DNA from: Neoarius graeffei
Taxonomy: Eukaryota; Chordata; Actinopteri; Siluriformes; Ariidae
DNA length: 64,000 nucleotides
Assembly: GCF_027579695.1 (NCBI RefSeq)
Contig: NC_083582.1
Coordinates: 4,560,378-4,624,377, forward strand
Direction: 5' to 3'
In this document: positions 59,020-64,000 of the stretch, piece by piece
Layout of the letters: every line of letters starts with the position of its first letter
Numbering within the stretch: the stretch's first letter is position 1
Notes under the pieces: generated by a model
The model's input: only the letters and a program-made list of their open reading frames with translations
Told to the model about the DNA's origin: nothing
Database searches by the model: none
Translations under genes and position numbers: made by a program

Positions 59020-59550
59020 ATAGATGGCAGTGTGTTTCAAGATCCTGAGGCAAAGGCTGAGATTCCAATTGGTCCAGAAAAAATGTCAATTATAAGAATT
59101 GTCCAATAATGGCCTATAACATGGCAGCAAGCCCACCCCCCCTCTCTTGACAGGCGCGAGCTCAGTTGAGATTACGATCGGCCCAGATGCCGCCCCCCCC
59201 AAAAAAAAAACTCTCCGGTTCTACACGATTCACGTGAATGACCCAATTGACAATGAAAAAGGTGACTGTCGCCAAAAAGCGACAAGTTTGCAGGTATGTT
59301 TCTGACAAACTGTCTAAACAAAAAAAAAAACCCCAGTGCACCTCCTGTTCCTATCTCTATTCTTATCTGATTAATATATTCCTATGACCTCAGATATGAG
59401 CTCTGATCTTCTCAACAAGTCAGAGGTAACATTTATTCACTAATATCTAGCATACATTAAATTTTTATTCATTTATTTTTGTTTAGTTCATTTAGATACC
59501 TGGAGAAAGTATGGATTTAGAGATTTTGAGATTTAGAGATGTTGGCTTAC

Positions 59551-59630
59551 TTGGAGATGATGTTGCTCTCCTTCTCGATGATGACCACAGCCACGATGAA
59601 GACCAAGGAGATGGTGTATTTAATCTTCAT
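59551..59630 (-). CDS. chst3: chst3 first coding exon: start codon and type II membrane anchor
   Basis: The minus strand from 59630 reads ATG and then 26 codons beginning MKIKYTISLVF and ending EKESNIIS plus two bases (AA), followed by the donor GTAAGC at 59550. AA joins the first G of the downstream exon to make AAG (Lys) and continues in frame into VSDKL. Human CHST3 has a closely similar anchor followed by the same kind of junction (recalled knowledge). Residues 5-18 are hydrophobic. Lys2 and Lys4 on the cytosolic side and EKE on the lumenal side fit a type II signal anchor. An in-frame TAA lies 12 bases upstream of the ATG, so this Met is the start, and A at -3 is favourable. The cytosolic tail is shorter than in human. 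A plausible acceptor (TATATTTCAG, ending at 59713) puts the exon's 5' end at 59712, making 59631-59712 untranslated leader. Confidence 0.9.
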
Positions 59631-59712
59631 TCTTGTGCGTGATTATGTCCTGATTGTGAGTTCGACCTCCAGGCTCTGGTCGTCTCAGCTCTCTCATACA
59701 CACTGCTTAATT

Positions 59713-60540
59713 CTGAAATATAGCACACACACACACACACACACACGCACACATGACTTTAAATCAGGATTTCAGATCCGCTTTCACTCAGAATATTGGT
59801 GTGCATGTGTCAGGGTTGGGCAAAGGATTGGTTGGGCAGAAATAAAACATGCATCGACTTGTTAGAAAAGTGAGAAAGACACAAACCACCTGTTCTTCCT
59901 GTTGTGATAACAGACAGCTCCTTTCATCCTACTTACTGATCGTGTGGGTGTGGGTGTACTAGTGTGATCTTGCCTAAAATACGGCTCAACCAGTTTTAAT
60001 AATGCAAATTATCTCATGCACACTCACACACACTACTGTCAGAGCTGCTGTTATAGAACATTAATCAACACCTTCTGATCAGTCGTTTTATCCGTCATCT
60101 TGAGTTCCTTTTTGAAATAAACACATCACATTATTGAGGCTGAGAGCGTCAGACTTCACATCTGCCACATTAAACCAAGCTGTTAAAACCATGAGACTTC
60201 ACACAGGAAGTGACCCCAAATAGCACTAACTCAAGTCACTGCATGCACCGAGGATAAACGAGCACAATGAAATCCTCATTATATAATGACGCGCATTAGG
60301 AAACACGACCCAACAAGTAATAACATCATCACACAGCATCGGCAGGGAGGCGTGGCCTATTCATAATCTCTGGAACTGGTTATCAGGGTTGTGATGTTGA
60401 GGTGAGATGGATGAAGACAAATACAGGACCATACTACAAGATGTAAGACTGTGGGCGGGGCTTAAACTTCCAAAAGGACAATGGCACTAATCATACTGCA
60501 AAAGCTACGCTGGAATAGACAAAACATTTGAAGCTACATT
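59713..60540. other. Upstream of the chst3 coding exon
   Basis: Holds a (CA)n tract next to the proposed acceptor and otherwise unique sequence. The chst3 promoter and any leader exon are not identified and may lie beyond the window. Confidence 0.4.
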
Positions 60541-60544
60541 TTAA

Positions 60545-61213
60545 AGGAGAACTGAAGGCAAATTTTTTATTATCAAAATTCTATTTTTCTCATTTATAGG
60601 AATGCATTTTTGATCGCTATTTTGTCGCTGCTATAGCAAGTTATGAGTGTTTGAAATATGCTCTGTAATATATCAGTCCATATGTCAAAGCAATGGCCAT
60701 AAACGAGATTCATTGAGACCTGTGCGAGACATTGTACGATGGAAGTAAAACGTACAGCGGAGATCAAAGTCACGAACATCTGCCAATGCTGTCCAAAGAC
60801 GCGCACGCCCTCTTTCGAATGCTGATGTAATCAAGCTGGAAGTTTTGTTTGTTTTGATAGCAATCAGGAAAGTTTGAAAAAAGTAGGCAGTAATCATCAT
60901 TTAAACGCGTTTTTGTGCAATACTTCGTTTGGAAAACAGTTTTCAAAATGGCGGCACTGACACCTGGCTGACACTTCACGTTTCGAAGTCTCGCACAAGT
61001 CTCGTGAAGATCGTGCGGATAAATGACGCCTGCCGTGGACCAAACGAACTAAATTCAACATGGCTAAAAACCGAATAGGCCGATAAGTATAATGTTTAAT
61101 TGCAATTAGCTGCCAATACGAGTCACGATATAAGGTTACTAAAACCGAAAATGTAATTGAATAACAGATTAATTAAGAAATAAAGCAAGTTTAAAAATGA
61201 CTTCAGTTCCCCT
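60545..61213. mobile_element. MITE flanked by TTAA (piggyBac/Kolobok-like)
   Basis: The ends AGG(A/G)GAACTGAAG(G/T)CA are inverted, and TTAA lies directly outside both (60541-60544, 61214-61217). The 669-bp interior is not coding. TTAA duplications are typical of piggyBac and Kolobok. Confidence 0.7.
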
Positions 61214-61431
61214 TTAATGTATGAAATGTGCTACATAAAAGAATTCATTTTTATTATTTAAAAAAATGAACTTAAACACTTAAAAAATGGTTCTAATATT
61301 TATTTATCATCATTACACCATGTGCTGTTCACAGAAATACAAAAATACTTGGTGTGCCGTTCCTTAAAAACAACCTCTGTGCCAGAGTTTTGGAAAGGGA
61401 TTTTAGCTCATTTCTTCACTGCATTTAGTGC

Positions 61432-61468
<37 letters not shown>

Positions 61469-62016
61469 GTCTCTGTCTGAGAACTTCATATGGAAATTTC
61501 CGCTGCAGGTTTGTGTACGCTCTCACTGAGATGTGAACGTTACACAGCGAGGCTTTGACTTTCCTTCCTGTCCTGAGAGGAATCGCTGAACAAACATCCA
61601 GCACCTGAGTCAAATACACCGAGTTCCTCTTCCAAGCCTCGTTCCTCAGAGCCAGGAGCAAAAATACACCCGAAACACGGTTGAAGGAAAATTCCATCCA
61701 ACCTGAAGTTTTAAAAACCTTATCATGTGCAGATCTCAGAGTGTGTTTGAAATGATTTGGACTGGTATTTGTGGAAAGTGTGGCTCAGAAAATGCCCAGA
61801 ATTCCTGCATCGGCCTCCATTAATGCTGTGTTCACACTTATACCGGTACGATAGTGGTATAACTGTATCGATACAAAGTATACCGGTACAGTTTAGTGCA
61901 TCTGTCCACACTAGCGAGAAATGTTTGCGGTTTTGTTTCACGGTAGTTGAAATGTGCGTGCGCGAAATGTTTCCGTGGTTACCGAGTAACTTCCTTCCGA
62001 GAATATATGGTATCCG

Positions 62017-62464
62017 TTATTTCGAGATCTCGAGAAAACAAAACAATTATTCCGTGATCTCGAGAAAACAAAACAATTATTTCATGATCTCAGCTGGATC
62101 ACTGTATCTCCGTCGGTAGAGACGAAGCCGGGCCAGTCTTCTGCGGAGGTGCCACGGGCTAATTTCGAAATGATCCCTTATTAAAAGATTTAATGCAATC
62201 TCTCCCTGTGTCAACCCCTGATCAAAATATTGCCTTATTAGGTGATCGATTATTCCAGACATTCTAATGACCAAAGTTGCGTCTATACAGAATGAGAAAT
62301 AGCCCCAAAGTCAGCACATCACAAGTCTGTTGGCGCACCTGAATGAACCATTTCTCAGCTGTTTACTCGAGATCCCGGAATAATTGTTTTGTTTTCTCGA
62401 GATCTCGAATTAGTGGTGTTGTTTTCTCGAGATCCTGAATTAATTATGTCGTTATCTCGGGATA
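62017..62464. mobile_element. Nested element with ends built of 30-bp CTCGAGATC repeats
   Basis: The left end has two and a half copies of a 30-bp unit containing GATCTCGAGAAAACAAAACA. The right end carries three inverted copies. Between them is a short minus-strand coding remnant. It interrupts the TACCGGTA element. Confidence 0.65.
62077..62274 (-). pseudogene. HTH-type N-terminal fragment of a transposon-encoded protein
   Basis: The 65-residue frame includes SGIIDHLIRQYFDQGLTQGE and HLRRRLARLRLYRRRY, an HTH-like pattern. It resembles the start of fish integrase-core-type transposon proteins (recalled, unverified). The catalytic part is absent. Confidence 0.45.
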
Positions 62465-63309
62465 ACAAGCTGAATAAGAAAAAAGGATTATATGAAGGGC
62501 CTCTCTCGGCTTCCGTACGGATGAAACAACGTGTGTGTGCTTTTTGTTGTCAGTGTACAGTCTGTATTTCTGGTGGTCATTTATTCAGTCGAATCGTATA
62601 AAACGCGCGAGGCAGTTGAGAAAGAAACAAACGAATCTCCGTTCTTCACTATTTTATTCAGCGAAGACATCGATTGAGGTGTGTGACATTGCGCATGCGC
62701 ATTATATTTGTATCGATACAGAGCCGCTTCATCTGTCCACACTACACCCAAGCGCTACGGTACCGATACTGTACCGGTATGAAACCTATACATTTGTGGG
62801 TTTCGTACCAATACAGTTATACCGCTACAGTACCGGTATAGTTGCTAGTGTGGACAGGTGTTGCGGTACGAAAGTAGTTTCATATCGGTACAAAATCCCT
62901 AGTGTGGACAGGGTAAAAGGCTTCATGTGCTAAGAAGAGTTGAGCAACATCACTTCCTGAAGCTATCCTGTGACTTATAAATTAGTATTTCAACATATTC
63001 TCTAAAGTGTTCAGCAAAACCTCATATTAAAAACAGATTAGCCGTTCTCGCCATGCTAGCATCATTACCCGAGTAACATGAAGGCATTTAGATTATGTTG
63101 GGAATAAAACAGAATGAGACATGCAGATGTAGGAAAATAATCCACAATGTTGATTATTTTCCAAAAATAGCATATTCCTGTCATACCACAGCGGTTACTT
63201 TAAAAATATATATATATATATATATTAAAGAACACCATGTTGTACTCTTTATCCATTTATAGCTACATGAAGCAAATTAGCTCATGATCTCACTTACATT
63301 ATAGCAGCT

Positions 63310-63760
63310 ATACATTCCCTGGCCACTTTAATAGGAACATGTTCCTGATTCTAAGATTACTGTTCTTGGCTGCAGGAGTGGAACCCAATGTGTTCTTTCT
63401 CCTGTTGCATGCTGAGATGCTTTTCTGCTCACCACGGTTGTAAAGAGTGATTATATGAGTCACTATATCCTTCCTGACAAAAAAAAAATTCAAACCAGTC
63501 CAGCCATTTTCCTCTGAGCTCTCTTATTAACAAGGTGTTTGGTTTGTTTCCACCCACAGAACTGTCACTCACTCGATGGATGGTTTTTGTTTTCCTCACC
63601 ATTCTGTGTAAACTCTAGAGACTGTTGTGTGTGAAAACCCCAGGAGGAGATCAGCAGTTTCTGAAACACTCAAACCTCATACTCATCTGGTTCAAACCAA
63701 CACCCATACCACAGTGAAAGAAAGTCATACTTCATTGTGAGATCACAATTTTTCCCGTTC
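63310..63760 (-). pseudogene. Tc1-type transposase N-terminal remnant
   Basis: GGCCACTTTAATAGGAAC marks one end of a known teleost Tc1-like repeat. Segments such as GATCAGCAGTTTCTGAAAC (complement of the HTH region) and CACTCGATGGATGGTTTTTG fit its transposase. Large parts are deleted. Confidence 0.6.
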
Positions 63761-64000
63761 TGATGTTTGAACATTGCAAACATTAACTGAAGCTCTTGAT
63801 TTGTATCTGTATGAACTGATGCATTGTGATTTTATGCTGTTGAGGGATCGGCTGATTAGAGAACTGCAGAAAACAGCAGGTGGATGGAGGGGTGTTCCTA
63901 GTGAGTGTAAATTAACAAAACTATAATTATTTTTAAGTGCAGCTTGTTGTGTTACTACGGATTCCTGCTCATGATGCCATGCTTTACTAATTAGTTCCCA

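Larger units (their letters stand above)
56941..59298. mobile_element. DNA element with CATACCTGCAAACT termini, 6-bp TSD TTTCTG
   Basis: Both ends read inward CATACCTGCAAACT(C/T)GTC. The right end continues into the hairpin GTCGCTTTTTGGCGAC. TTTCTG occurs at 56935-56940 and 59299-59304. Short open stretches near 57423-57550 (a Leu/Arg-rich run in ORF 57336-57548) show no domain I recognise. The element is split by a second element at 57975-59019. Superfamily not assigned. Confidence 0.75.
48736..59550 (-). other. chst3: chst3 intron (about 10.8 kb), loaded with transposons
   Basis: The intron is bounded by GTAAG at 59550 and a polypyrimidine-AG acceptor at 48736. It contains a hAT-like MITE (50591-51247), a full Gypsy retrotransposon in the same sense as the gene (51418-56876), a nested stack of DNA elements (56941-59298) and an LTR-like repeat block (49629-50410). 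Sequence at 48740-49620 shows no element I recognise. The splice sites themselves look intact. Confidence 0.85.
61824..62913. mobile_element. Harbinger-like MITE rich in TACCGGTA, TSD TAA
   Basis: The right-end complement CCCTGTCCACACTAG corresponds to TGCTGTGTTCACACTTA on the left. TAA flanks both. TACCGGTAC, TATACCG and GTACCGATA motifs are iterated near both ends. Split by a second element at 62017-62464. Confidence 0.6.

Noticed and set aside
59539..59865. Plus-strand 108-codon frame
   Set aside because: It is the antisense shadow of the chst3 anchor exon and has no family resemblance.

Overview
The window reads as nuclear DNA from a ray-finned (teleost) fish. Nearly all of it is interspersed repeats of teleost type: tRNA-headed SINEs, Tc1 elements, hAT- and Harbinger-like MITEs, a chromodomain Gypsy element and very long dinucleotide tracts. 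There are no bacterial-style operons, and coding information is split into spliced exons. The genus cannot be fixed from the sequence alone.

One host gene is clearly supported. It is a minus-strand carbohydrate sulfotransferase of the CHST3 type (chondroitin 6-O-sulfotransferase). Its last exon (48735 to 47520) carries the whole lumenal catalytic domain. A small upstream exon (59630 to 59551) carries the start codon and the membrane anchor. The two join in phase through GT/AG sites across a 10.8-kb intron, giving a predicted 431-residue type II Golgi membrane protein. That intron contains a complete-looking but coding-dead Gypsy retrotransposon (51418-56876, 5-bp target duplication), a hAT-like MITE, and a three-deep nest of DNA elements (56941-59298).

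Layout. 0-5 kb: AT-rich unique sequence with SINE copies. 5.4-8.05 kb: a Tc1-type MITE split by a LINE 3' end that was itself hit by a fold-back Tc1 (6198-7791). 8.1-17 kb: MITEs, microsatellites and SINEs; a 1-kb terminal-inverted-repeat element (14450-15482) carries a THAP-domain first exon, and part of that exon plus its intron was copied in reverse into a SINE at 10478-11815. 17-25 kb: several hAT/MITE elements and pieces of one LINE family. 25-36 kb: SINEs, Tc1 relics, a LINE 3' fragment and a two-level 297-bp tandem repeat. 36-46 kb: a hAT-like element, a stand-alone THAP-domain ORF (39550 to 39284), duplicated LTR-like blocks, a 25-bp minisatellite, a degenerate GCTAGC-rich array and a tRNA/5S-type SINE. 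47-60 kb: the chst3 locus. 60-64 kb: a TTAA-flanked MITE, a nested pair whose inner element has iterated 30-bp ends, and a Tc1 remnant.

The most unusual material is (a) two elements sharing a CATAC(A/C)TG-type terminus, a hairpin just inside one end and 6-bp target duplications, one of which encodes a THAP exon; (b) the SINE that captured an inverted exon-intron piece of that element; and (c) a primer-binding site in the Gypsy element that matches its own LTR, as expected for self-primed reverse transcription. All similarity statements rest on recognition by eye; no database search was run.
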